Under the pieces are notes generated by a model. The model ran no database searches, had not been told where the DNA came from, and was given only the letters and a program-made list of their open reading frames with translations. A stretch of 64,000 nt of DNA from Lepisosteus oculatus (taxonomy: Eukaryota; Chordata; Actinopteri; Semionotiformes; Lepisosteidae), in contig NC_090716.1 in the NCBI RefSeq assembly GCF_040954835.1, positions 11,593,275 through 11,657,274 on the forward strand, in the 5' to 3' direction. Made by a program: the position numbers and the translations under genes. Shown here piece by piece: positions 35,669-58,400 of this stretch (position 1 is the first letter of the stretch; each line of letters begins with the position of its first letter).

Positions 35669-35680
35669 TTTTATATAAAA
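35669..35680 (-). promoter_or_regulatory. chka: chka TATA-like box
   Basis: The palindromic AT run TTTTATATAAAA lies about 70-80 bp upstream of the chka ATG. It would place the start site near 35640-35650 with a 5' UTR of about 50 nt. The motif is seen; its use is inferred. Confidence 0.5.
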
Positions 35681-35935
35681 AAAAGATTTTATGATCAGTC
35701 TTTTTTTTTAATTACAGTCGATTCTCTTTATCACACGCTTATAAACTAAAAGTAATACTGATCTTTTCCTATTGTCCAACAACCTAGCAAAAAGAAAATT
35801 CCAGAGACTTGGGGGAGTTTTTAAACGATATCCTGTGTCTCTCTCACACCACACACACACTGCAGCAACTGAATTGATTGAATGTGCGCAGCCCGTTAAA
35901 TACCACAAGCGCTCTGCTGCTCGATTGACGCACCG

Positions 35936-35960
35936 ATTGGGTTTTACATTCCTGACGTCA
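35936..35960 (-). promoter_or_regulatory. chka: Upstream CCAAT and CRE sites of chka
   Basis: A CCAAT pentamer on the minus strand (35936-35940) and a full palindromic CRE, TGACGTCA (35953-35960), lie about 300 bp upstream of the inferred start. These are typical NF-Y and CREB/ATF sites; occupancy is unknown. Confidence 0.5.
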
Positions 35961-36214
35961 CGCCACCACGCCTTTGATTCTCGCCCCTTCTTTGGCATGT
36001 GATATCATAGCCTATCAAAATCAATGGGGACCGACCTTGGGCAAATAACACTGCGTAGCAGCAGCTGGCTCTGTGCTGGGCGAGTGTTGTCTGAGATGTT
36101 GATGTGGAGGGACTTCATGTTCTCTTTACGTAAATACGGCTTTCTCCCACGGTTCAGGCGGGAGATTGTTGCCGTTTCTCTATACAACCTGGGGGCACTG
36201 AAGGAACTACGTGA

Positions 36215-36475
36215 CACAGTCTGGGGGGCGTTGCTGTGACTCTGTGCCTGTGGCTGGAATGTGGCCGGCAGAGAAATCCTACTGCGTTGGGCCCCTGAGC
36301 ATGGCCCTTAACCCCAACTGCTCCAGGGGCGCCGTATAAACAGCTGACCCTGTGCTTTGACCCCCAGCTTCTCTCTCCTCGCCTGTGTGTCTCACGGAGA
36401 GCAAGCTGGGGTATGCAAAAAGACAAATTCCTAATACAAGAAATTGTATATGGCCAAGGAAGTGATCTTATTTAC
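36215..36475 (+). mobile_element. Family B SINE upstream of chka
   Basis: GTGGCTGGAATGTGG, TTGGGCCCCTGAGCATGGCC, GAGCAAGCTGGGGTATGC, ACAAGAAATTGTATATGGCC in family order. The head is shortened. Confidence 0.7.
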
Positions 36476-37174
36476 CTGGACAGTTTGTACTTACTGTAGA
36501 GGTGGAGTCACGTACTGTATAATTGCTAACCAAGCAAACTTTATAGGACGGCATGATCTGTTGTTCAACAAAATACACCCATTGCCACAGCATACCCTAT
36601 TAAAATGAGATGTTCCATTGTCTCAGTTCTTACACTCCTATCTGAAATATAAATGATAATGGTAGCCTTATAAGGCGTCTCCTACTTTTATGGAATTGAT
36701 TCTTGACTATTTATTCTGAATGAAGAACTGTAACCTGGGTATCCTTATATAAGTCGTGCCAAAGACCAGAAAAAAATGGATATAATAATGATATTCAGTT
36801 TCAGGTACGCCTTCCAATTAACGTCAGCTACTATTAGTGATTCCTGCTAAGCTTAGAGGGTTGTATGCCGACAGAAGTCATACTGCGTAACTAAGGTGAA
36901 GACTAAAATCCTAATAGGAAGAAATTAACCTGGAAGCTGTGTTTTTATCATGCTGCACCACAGCAGGACAGTTGTGTCAACGTCAGATGTACACTTCAGA
37001 CACCCAGCACTGAGTGGTCTTTCTTCATGTGAGACAGGCCTGTTATTGAATGGAGTTCAACATTGTTGCCTTGGCGACAGGCGCCACCTATACTGGAATA
37101 GTATTGCATTTTTTGTGATGTTCTTAGACTTGTTAAAATTTCTCCTCCTGTGTACTTAAAACAGTCCAGACAGA

Positions 37175-37395
37175 TGTAGTGAGTCAGGGCGGCGCTGCTG
37201 CCTCCTCACAGATCCAGGGTCCTGGGTTCGATTCTGGCATGCTTGGAGTTTGCATGTTCTCCTGCATGCATCTGGGTTTTTCTTCAGGTGCCCCATCAAA
37301 CTTTCCAAAGATCTGCTAAGTACACTTAATAGGCTCTTTTTCATTTTCTTGTTGGCCTTTAATGGACTGGTGTCCCACCCAGAAGGAGGGGAGTC
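37175..37395 (+). mobile_element. Family A SINE, 5' part
   Basis: GGCGCTGCTGCCTCCTCAC, GGGTCCTGGGTTCGATTCTG (B-box-like), GGAGTTTGCATGTTCTCCTG, then a diverged 3' part ending GGACTGGTGTCCCACC. Confidence 0.65.
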
Positions 37396-37432
37396 TTCTG
37401 CTCTCAGACCTGCCTCTCAGCCTTGTTGATAA

Positions 37433-37471
37433 GATAAGATAAGATAAGATAAGATAAGATAAGATAAGATC
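37433..37471. repeat. GATAA pentanucleotide microsatellite
   Basis: Nearly eight perfect GATAA units, continuous with the tail of the adjoining reverse family B SINE. Confidence 0.85.
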
Positions 37472-37735
37472 ACATCACCTTATTAGCCATATACAATTTC
37501 TTGCATTAGGAATTTTTCTTTTCGCATACCCCAGCTTGCTCTCCATGAGACTCACAGACAGGGAGAGAAGCTTGGGGTCAGCTTGCCATTTAAACGGCAC
37601 CCCTGGAGCAGTTGGGGTTAAGGGCCTTGCTCAGGGGCCACAAAGGGTAGGATTCCTCTGTTGGCCACAGGATACAAACCAGCAACCTTCCAGCCACAGG
37701 CACAGATCCAGAGCCACAGAGCCACCGCTCCACCC
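37433..37735 (-). mobile_element. Family B SINE, reverse copy, with (GATAA)n tail
   Basis: The plus strand starts with eight GATAA units (37433-37471, the TTATC tail of the element), then GCCATATACAATTTCTTGCA, GGTTAAGGGCCTTGCTCAGG and CAGCAACCTTCCAGCCACAG. It is an inverted partner of 36215-36475. Confidence 0.75.
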
Positions 37736-40700
37736 AGATAGTAAGGGGTTACTCAAAAAAATCGAAATTATTAATACAATTTCCTTGAATATTGATTGCA
37801 CTTTTTTAGTCCATTAAACCAAAAACGTCAAGAAATTATTTAAAATATACCTTTGGCGTGAAGCTCTCAATTCAACTTTTGTTTATTGGTGCCCTGAGGT
37901 GATTGCTGATGTCTAAAAACTGTCAGTTGTTCACATCTGCTCATACAGTACCTAGAGTTACGAAGTACGAACCATTAGAATGTAGAAAATGTCGAAAAAC
38001 AGGCTCTGCAGAGACATGTTGATATTCATGTAAGTGTTAAACTGTTGATTTATGGCATGCGGAAGCCATATTGATATTTCAAGAAACATTTCAATCATTT
38101 TTGTGTTTTCTTATTTTTCTAAAAAGGTAAACTCTCAAGAGAGCAGTTAAAAATACAAGATACCTTTGCTTTATTCTGGTAAGGACATTTATGATTGGGA
38201 CAAAGTAAGTCTAGAAACCAGCTTTATTGCCATTTTTTGCTCATTAAATTGAATAATGAAAACACTTTTTCCAGAAGCTTCTAATTTGTTATGTTTATTC
38301 TCGGCTCATTCTGTACTATCACTGTGTTGATAAGTGGACTTTATTACACTACTGGCTGTGTGAAAGTTATTCAAGTGCCCTGATGGCAGACCCGGGTCAA
38401 AGCAGAGTGTGCCAAACATTACATGGAGTGGGCTCTCCAGCCTTATACAGTCTTAAGAAGAGCCTGTAAAACCACTGATAAGGCATTTGAACAGTAATTT
38501 CAAAGGCAACGTCAATGGTGAAACACTGCAAGGAGTTTTTTCAAGATGATTCTTAACATTGACCTTTACTGGTTCCAAGCATTTAAAAATAAAGTTAACC
38601 ATAACCATTTATTAATAGAAAACAAATATGTTAAACATACTGTACAATTCCACCAGCTACTAGACATTTTTTTAAAGATTTAAAAAAAGCTTTAAATTTT
38701 AAAGGATCTTTAAACCTTAAGGATTAAGGTTATGTGCTAACACTTTATAGTTGTTTACTTTTTTAATGCCCCGCCATAGTCCTTCCTTTATTCTTTTTTT
38801 GTTTCTTAGCTCTGTTTGCATTCTTACAACTAGACTGCTGTTCTCCACATATTAGAAAATGACTGCAGCATACTGCATAATTGCATAATATCAAATATCA
38901 CATGTTTATGAATGTGCACTTCCCTCATTCCCATTGCAAAGGAATCGTAAACAGAAATGATAAAAGTTTTGTTGTTTTTTCTCTCCCGTTACTGGCACAG
39001 TATATTCATTCATGTGATCAAGGCCGACTGTTCACTGGTTGCTGTTCTCTAACCTTGTCCTCTGTCAAGGCCTGTTTTTGTTTTCACATATAATAATGGA
39101 TATTGCCATTTTAAAGAAAAAGAAGGCTGTTCTTAATAATGTCTATTTAAAAATAAGGAATGTTCTTTAGTCAGTCCCAGTATTCACTGGGAGGCCAGTT
39201 AATAAAGGCAAACACAGAACTGATTTTGAGACAACCAATTCTTACTTAAGGGTGAAATAAAGGTATCTTTCTTTGCATTACTGTAATTACGTTATTTGTT
39301 ACTGTATTAACAAACAAGGCTATAGCCTTGTGCTTAAGTCATCATTCTCTGTTATTAATGGGTGTTGTCTTTTACAGTGTGCGAGTTACTCACTGTTGTT
39401 GGCCACTGTTTACTTGTGGTTATGGAAGAATGCTTTTGTGACTTCTCTTACAGTTGTGTTTATTTGTGAGCTGTCCGGGGTGTATCCTGCCTTGTGCACC
39501 TTGCTTGCTAGTCTCTGGCTCCCCCACGACCCTGGATTGGGTAGGGACATTAGACAATTAATGGATTGATAATTCTTATTTAAATAAAACATACAGACCT
39601 CCTGCTTCCAACAGTCCACCTTAATGACAGATTACATTTATAAAGTGTTTTTTTACCAAACATCCAAAGAGTAACTTGTCGAACTTGGAAAATCTCACAC
39701 ACTACATCTAGAAGTGTCACCCCTTTTCTATAAATAATGCAGGTGGTCCAGCATGTTGTCTTGAAAATAGGTATTCATATTAATATAGATCAAATATTTT
39801 AGATTTTCCTCATGAGGAAACAACACTCCATAACGAAAATGCTTTAATTAAATAAATTATTTTTAAGCCCCTCCCTTGAAGGTCTGGCAGTGAGTACACA
39901 CAAAGGAATGTTCATCTTTTAGATTGAGCTACAATCTTTCAACTGCTGCACTACAGGAATTTTGAGGATTACTTCAGCTAGCTGTTTCATAGGGCCAGCA
40001 TTCAACAATTCTTATTGAAAACATGACACCCATCTTGTTTTGCCATAAAATGTATTTATGTAATCATACTTTTGACAAAGCAAATTGAAATCAAGGTTTA
40101 TATGAAGTTTTTTTTTTCTGTGGTTGTGTGTGCACAGTGAAAAGGTGAGAATTCCCATCACTTTATTTTTTTTTTGTAAGTGGTGAGTTAAACAATTTTA
40201 AGTTTTAAAAAACTGTTCAGAGGATATTAATGGACTACAAAGTAAAAATGAAATACTTGTGTGACTATATTGGAGATACGAGGATAGCTATCATTAAATA
40301 AAAGCAAACACTTTCATTCTACTCCAGTATTTCAACACAGTGAGAGTGTCATTACCAGCTTATGTCCTGATTTAATCAGATCTTAGAAGCATCACAAGGC
40401 CTTACTACTTTATCTCTAAGTTGGGGGTGAGTTGAGTTGAGGTTTTCATTACAACTCTTTTCCTAACCTACATCAGCTCATAGTTGTCTTATTGGGCCAA
40501 TTTAACACCCCCTCCCAGGTCTCAGGTAATGCTGCCTTGAAGAGATCTTGAACCCCTGCAGACACAGCAGCCCCCACGAACAGCTCTGCACACCTCTGCT
40601 GTAGGGCAGGGAATCCCAGTGCAGTAGCTTAATGACAAGCTCCAACACCTTTAAGAGCTGGGAGCAATCCACCCTTTCATATTAATCCAGTTATTAAGGC

Positions 40701-41019
40701 TGGTGTTAATCACCTGTGTAACTGTAACTGAGCAGCTATGTGGTCCTCCAAAACTGTGGTCTTGGAGAGGTTGTTCTCCTTTCATATCCAGTATGTTTAG
40801 TAAGTTTCCATCAAAGATTAGATTGTTCTAAAGATCTAAACAGGCAGTTTGTTAAAAGAATTGATCTGGTCATCATCTTTCAGGACACAGGGTCAGTTCT
40901 GCCTTAACAGAACAGATGACATAATTAACTTGCAGGGTTCCAGCGTCTTTAGAAAGGTGATCTGGAAGGCAAACTGGGGCTCTGAAGGGAATGGGGTTGG
41001 GGTGCCGTGTGCTGAGAAA
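37736..41019. other. chka-kmt5b intergenic region, first part
   Basis: AT-rich, with only the family A 3' end at 39475. No conserved block recognised by eye. Confidence 0.5.
39475..39570 (+). mobile_element. Family A SINE, 3' end only
   Basis: GGTGTATCCTGCCTTGTGCA, GTCTCTGGCTCCCCCACGAC and CCTGGATTGGGTAGGGACAT followed by AATGGATTGA, the family 3' module. Confidence 0.6.
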
Positions 41020-41475
41020 AACAAGGTTGCCAACATAAGTGCAGTTGGTAGGCAAGTGGTATCCTTCCCCCTGGACCAGAATTTCCAAAAAAAAAAAAAA
41101 ACAATGCTCTGGTATAGTGCCTTCCTTTGGATGAAATGTTAAACTAAGGTCTTGACTGCTAAGTCATTACCGATCCCGCTGGTTTGTTCATTAAAGTTGG
41201 GCAGGGTGTTAATCCCAGGGCCCTAGCTAAATTCCAGTCTACGTCTTGCTCAGTCTGGCCGCTGAACTGATAATGTTTCTCACCTCGTCACCCGATACAT
41301 TGTGATGGCATGGCTGATGGCACATAGTAGCTGCTACACTGCCTCTCTCTGAGCCCATGTCCTCCTACTGCGCGCTGTGCTTCAATGGTGAACGAAATGG
41401 GTACCTTCCTACGTGTAAAGAGCTTTGGGATCCTTTGGGATGAACAACACTATACAAATGCAAGGCATTAATGAA
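41020..41475 (+). mobile_element. Old Deu-type SINE between chka and kmt5b
   Basis: CTTTGGATGAAATGTTAAAC with TAAGGTCTTGACTGC is a diverged Deu core. The 3' end, AAGAGCTTTGGGATCCTTTG followed by ACTATACAAATGCAAGGCA, is an L2/MIR-like tail. The head is too diverged to classify. It is distinct from, and older-looking than, the 5S copies. Confidence 0.6.
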
Positions 41476-44400
41476 AATTATAAGATTTTTTTAATGGGAA
41501 ATTACAGCTGTTATACTTCCAGGTGCTTACAAGGGAATACCACCTGATCTATACAAAGCCACTTGTTTGAATCCCAAAGTTTTACCACATTCTTCTATTT
41601 TCTGTTTTATTCTTGTGGCCTAACATTACTCAAAATATAACACTTTAATATTGATCATAATAGCAATGGCATCCACTTGCTTAAACATCAAATCAGAAAG
41701 GGAAAGTAACTCCATAAATGAGTTGATTTGAGCTTTACTTACAAGAGAGCTCAAACCCATAAAATCTAATGGTGGGTTAACCTCATTTTATGAAATGTTG
41801 ATATTTTATGACAAGATGGGGATATATACTGCACTAGGAATGCCTTTGCAGACCAGTCAGCCTTCACTAGTTGTGAGCAGCTGCTGCCATTCATATTGCT
41901 GCAACAAGACACCACAATGCCAGACACATACAAATACATAGTAAACACTATGAAAACAGAAGTCTTTATACTGTTGCTACTTATTTTTGAGCTGTTCTTA
42001 TTCAGTCCCAGTTCTGGATTGGATGCGGTTAATCGCATTTGACTGCAGAATTTTAACCAAGCACCTCCTGGTTTCCACCAGCAGCTGGACACTGTTCCTC
42101 TGCAGTACTTTCTGTTGATGCACAGAACAGCTGTTTTAGTCTTCCTTCATTGAGTTCTGTTCTATACGTTTTCTTTCTCCTTTCACTCATAACCGCCACT
42201 GCAAGATCTTCAAATCCAGAAGACATCATTCTCCTTCTGCTGGAACGAGTCTGGCCAATGGGTACAACATGCAAAAAGTGTTCCACTGCACACGAGGTCC
42301 AGGACAGATTCAGCTGCACCTGAATATAAGTAAAAACACCCCAGAGGCAACCTAACTGAGGTGCCCAGAACAAATGGGACAAATGCTTCTCTCACAACAT
42401 CTAGGAGTCATAACCTATATTCTCTGGACTGAGACTTGGTATCTTGGTCTATTATGTTTATGGAAAGTCAGTATATGTATTGACATTTTCACAAGGTTGA
42501 AATTACACAATTATAAAGTATTTATTCCTTAAAATTCAGGTCATTTAAAATTTGACACCTCATATGCAACTGCATCATCATCTCATTAGACACTAATGCA
42601 TTTTGGCTTTTTTAATAAACAGCCATGTTTTAAGACAATTATTGGGTACAGTATAAACAGTTTAGCTAACAACTGCATGTAAGTAATTTCCCAATTTAAA
42701 CTGTTTTATTATATAGACCATTCCTACATAAAATTAACTAAGAGCCCAAATATTTGCTCACAAATTTTGGCTGGTTTGGGGCTATATTATAAAAAAAAGA
42801 TGAATCCAAATGGAGTTCCCGTTAAATACATGAGTCACTAATGAGATCCTTCTGAACAGTCTTAACACTCAGTGTACTATAATCTTGTTTCATTATAAGG
42901 AAAAGCACTAATGGCTTCAGTAAACATTTTCTTCCTTTCAGTTGCCCCTATACAGTGGCATGTATCATAAAAGATTAAGCATGCCCATTAAATCACCTCA
43001 GTTTAAAGCACAATAAATGGAAGGTTGCACATTTTCAAAGTGCTCTTGTAACATTTTCTGAAAAATGCCAGTGAATTGTATGACAGGGGAAATTTGGAAA
43101 CCAATTTCAAACCAGGGATTCCACAGTACATCTTCAGAAGCCACCAAGGTCTTAAAAAGTGGTGTTTGTCATCCTTTTCGAATATATTCATACAGCCAAG
43201 AAAACAACTACACACTCTGAACACTGAAATATAAGTCCGAGAATGCCTCCACAATTTGTCTATACTCATGTAATCATAATAGATTTGTTACATATTATTG
43301 TATCAATAAATTGTTGCTAATGCTTAACGAGATCAGAGACAATATCCTGACTTGATTCTATGCCGTGTATCCTGTGCCCCAGGAACTTCAAGCACTAACT
43401 CCACACTTAGCTCCAGGCTCTTCCATTAGTAAGACCCCTTTAACAGACCTAATAGTAACAGGTCGCAAATTGGTTGAAACTGCAAGAGGCCAGAAAAAAA
43501 AATACACTGGTGATTTAACCATCACTTTAAACAGAAAATTGAATTACAAATTTGCAAAACCATGCTTGAAACATTTCCTAGCCCCTCCAACCCTGAAAAA
43601 AAAAAGACAAGTGGGTTCTTGCAAAGAAACTTTATCTTTTTCAAGTATTCAAAACTGTTAAATAAGTACAAGGTGTTCACATCATTTACATGGTGGACAA
43701 TATCAGCACTGCCCTTATCTTATTCTGTATACTGTATACTGCTACCCTTGTACACATAATGCTCTAAAATGTCAGCAAACTATTCACATGTATTTTTTGT
43801 TTTAATAAATCAACTGGAATTCCAATAGCTGGCTACTAACAAAGACCACAAACAGTACACCTGGGACAGTATACAGTGTGAAATGGACACGTCTGAGAGG
43901 GGAAAAACATTTAGCAAAGTTCAAAGCTGCAATGGTCTGCTGGTGATATGAAGAACAAAGGAAAAGAATGATGGGATGATTATGCTCCCGTAATCCCTTA
44001 ATTCTTTTGAGCAGTATATATGTACACACACTGCTCACAACAAAATGATATACAGAACGACTAGGGGTGGGTCACTCCATTACTCTACACTTCTATCACA
44101 CACTCCAAGGGCTGTCAATCAAAAATAGTACTGTTTTCACAATGAAAGAATGACTGGATAGAAGTTATTTTCTTCAATTTACAACAACGGGCAATGACAA
44201 TCCTGATGAGTTCCGACCCACATTCTCCTTTCAAAAACACAGAAATTTGTCAGGGCTAAAAAGGGCATGGGTTATATTTAGATTAGCACTATGTTATGGG
44301 AACACTGCACAGGAAATAAAATTTTCAAAGACACTTTTTTAAGGGATGCCAAGATATTTACTAAAGGAAGTATACCAAGCACCATGCACCCCCACCACGA

Positions 44401-44739
44401 CTGAAATGGTTTCCTATAAAAAGACAAAATGTTGAGATGAACTACAGCTGAGAGATGTGTTTTGCATATTTTAAACAAACCATGTTTATCTGACAGATCA
44501 TAATTTAACTAGTAATTTAAAGGTTTTTTAAAGTTAAATCTGCACCCAGTCATTCAGTACATCATGTTTCCTGGATACGTCTAGTGATGCAGTGTGTAAA
44601 TATACATATATAAGTGCTGCCACTATGAAACCTAAGGTTAATTTTCTCGTAACAGAACAACTTGACACTCGGAGTTTAAAAAGTCTAGGGTAGTTTCATT
44701 ATTGTGTTTCCCAATGATTGAATTAAGTGTATAACTGGA
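41476..44739. other. chka-kmt5b intergenic region, second part
   Basis: May include a longer kmt5b 3' UTR. Contains an unassigned coding-like minus-strand frame at 42053-42250; otherwise nothing recognised. Confidence 0.45.
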
Positions 44740-45049
44740 TAGATCTGTTTTAGCCTTTATTCTACAACTGAGCATGAGCTCTTAATAGAATTTAGAATTG
44801 CACATAAGGCTAATAAAAAGTACAATAAAAATCTGCACATATCAGACTTAGGAAGAGTTAATATACTGTACACTTTCTACAATATTTATGTTGATAATGA
44901 ATAAACAATTGAGAAATGCCATCACTAAAATTTACAGAAAGGTCTTTTGTGTTGTTTTTTTTTGTATTTCTGTTTTTCCTTTTTTTAAATCAACATACAG
45001 TTGATTAGAAAGTTAAACTTTATGTACATTAAGGTCAAAGACCCTCAGC
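44740..45049 (-). other. kmt5b: kmt5b 3' UTR (minimum extent)
   Basis: Non-coding, AT-rich sequence after the stop. A canonical AATAAA on the minus strand lies at 44756-44761, which would give a 3' UTR of about 300 nt. A longer form ending near 42.5 kb, where another AATAAA occurs, is equally possible. Confidence 0.4.
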
Positions 45050-55412
<10,363 letters not shown>

Positions 55413-55499
55413 ACCAACAAACAGCCTGATCTAGTTGCATTTAGTCTCTGTATTTATGATGCCCTGTAGAGTGGGATAGGTAAGCCCAGGTCCTTCCCC

Positions 55500-58400
55500 T
55501 GCAGGAATAAAAGATAAAAACAGCAATATTATTACAAATTCAAGACCAAGTATTTTTTTCCACTTTGAGACTCCAATAAATTCATAACATTCTTTCTGCT
55601 CTATGGGGTACTCACAAAAACAGTTTTACGGTGTTTTGAGAAGTGGTGAATGGCAATTATGAAACGGAATTTGGATTAAGAAGCACTACCCCTTAAAGAT
55701 CCATTTCCACCCATTGTCAATAACTGGTAACTGCTCAGAGTGCGGCATGGTGGCGCAGATGTTAGCACTGCTGCCTCTCAGCGCTGGGGTCCTGGACCTG
55801 AAGGGTGCTATCTGTGTAGAGTTTGTATGTTCTCCCTGTGGTTGTGTGGGTTTTCTTTGGGTGCTCCAATCTCCTCCCACAGTCCAAAGACAAACTGCTA
55901 CATTTATTGGCTTCTGGAAAAACTGGCCCTGGTGTGCGTGTGCTGTGTTTGTGTCTGTCTACCCTGTGATGGACTGATGTCCCATTTACAATTCTACTAC
56001 AGAGAAAACTAACAATGTAAGCATGCATCTATCTGTGTGAGGTTAGTAAGGTTAGTAAGTTTGTTTGAACCAAAAATTACTTTATATAGTCCCTCCACCA
56101 AAGCACAGACAGAAATAATTAAGTCAGTGATTAATGCAGCATGCCTGCCACTCCACACATCATTTTTGATGATACATCCGCATTTATAGAATATATTTTA
56201 AAGACAAAATTTATAAAAACGTCCTTATTACTTCTAAGTTGATGCAAATAGAAAAATAACTGTAATAATATACTCGCTACCTTTTATTAACCTGTATACA
56301 ACGTTCCAGCTCCAACCAACCAGAGCTACAGGCCATCTGGGTTTCCAAAAATAAAAACGTATCGTGCACAATTTCCCATTTATTGACACACAATGAGTAC
56401 TGACAGTTATTTCATATGTCAGTTATATGTCACCCCATATGCTACTGGAGTGGCATATAAGTAGTATTTGTACTTTTAACTTTTTAAGTGGTGATTTAGA
56501 GTACTTCAGCTCTGTAAATATTTCTCAAGTCATTGATATGTTTATGGTACAATATAGCCAGTGTTCTTCAGTTGGCACACCTCCCAGCTGCTCTGACTGC
56601 CATGACAGATAACTAACAACTGGGAGTGATGTCATCACTCCTCATCAATGACACTGACAAGTCTTAAAACAATACACAGTTAAAAACTATCACAGGGAGG
56701 TACTAAACAAAGGAACAAAAAAATAAAATTAACTTTACATTTGCAATTGTAAGTGAATCCAGAAAAGTATCAAACAAAAAAAAAACATTACTTGATGTAT
56801 GACAATTAGTGGCATACAAGGAATTGAATGCATAAAGTTTCTTATTTACCTTCTTCTGAAAGTAAATAGCAGACTTCAAAAATTCCCCAACACAACCCAT
56901 ACAAAATAATTAGTGCCAAATAAATAACTGCTCCTGATTACAGCAACAATTAAGCTAGTCATCATAAAATCATTATCCTTAATTTCAAATATGAAGGTCT
57001 CAAACATCCCAAACTACTGCAAATGAACACCTAAAAGCAGATTTTTAACAGTGAACAAGTGCCACAAATACAGCAGATAAAACCGTTCTGCTTCGAACAT
57101 GGCTTGAAAAAGATTGCAAGTAGGGATTTGAGATGCAAGGTGTAGCTTGGAATTCACTCAAAATAGCAACACCTGAATGTGTTTTAATATGGTGCTCAGA
57201 CAATGTGTCACATCACGTTTATCTGCATTATTGATTTACATTTTCAGAATTTAATACATTTCAACACAAGCTGTTCTTTAACTAGAATAACTGGAAATTC
57301 TTAATGACCAACGCATTTTAAAAAGTATTATGAAGATTTCTTTGGTGCAATAGAACTGGAGTAATCCATCAGTCACCGTTTGCAGTGCTAACTTTTAATC
57401 ATGCATGACCCCTTTAGAAAAATCACACAGGTTGAACTCTGCTGCACAGTAATAAAACAATTACAACACTGCTGATTATGGCACAAGGTGAACTGCTCTG
57501 CATAGCTGCTAAATGTTTTAACTCATCAAAGCCCAAAGAAGTTCAACTCTCATTGCAGCACTGCAGCTCCATGACTTGGCCAGACCAGCCTGTGAACACA
57601 CTGCTCCTTCACAACAACGCGAGGGGGTGCTTGCTCTCGACACAGTCCGGATCCAGCACCCTGTCGCTCTCATCTCTAGTCCTCTTAAGGATTCACACGC
57701 AGCTGATGCTTTGAATTGCTGAACAGAACTGGCATTCAGACGGTACAATGGGTGCAGATAACATTTCCACCTCATTACCAAGCAAGCAAGGAGCACGTGC
57801 TACACAGCGGAGGAAGAGTATTGGGAATCGACTGTAATGTAAAACTATGTTGAACACAATGTTTTTGTGTGGAAAACTGAAAAATGTGCAATAATGTTAA
57901 TACTGAACTAGCTATGTATGCTCAAGACCTTAAAACATAGTAATAAGCACCCATTGTGCATATTAAGTTAAAAAAAACATTATAAATGTTCTTTATTATA
58001 AATTTACCAGTGCAGATTCCTACTGACTCCTGAGTGCGTTTTCAACACCTGAAGGTGCTGCTTTCCAATCTGGCCTAACCAAGACTGCAGCGCCCCTCAG
58101 TGGTAACTTACTGCTAGTTTTCATCAGTTGGACTCCGAGCCTGCAAGATGCGCATGTGCAGAGGTTCTTGTCTCTCCGACCCAATACGGAAGCTAGGATC
58201 CCTAACGCATAACTTTCCCATGGAGCACTGCACGGGATTTGAACGTAAATGACCCTACATCTCTACAGAGATAGACCGCAATTCTATGTTATTTCAGACA
58301 GCGCTCTCCAACCTTTCAACTGGGTTACAAAAGTCAACATCAACTCCACAAATAACGTACCGATGAATATAAGATACATGTAAAAGAAATCTACACTCAG

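Noticed and set aside
58200..58290. Possible tRNA-like sequence (GGGATTTGAACG)
   Set aside because: The T-arm-like words are present but no acceptor stem or anticodon arm could be paired.
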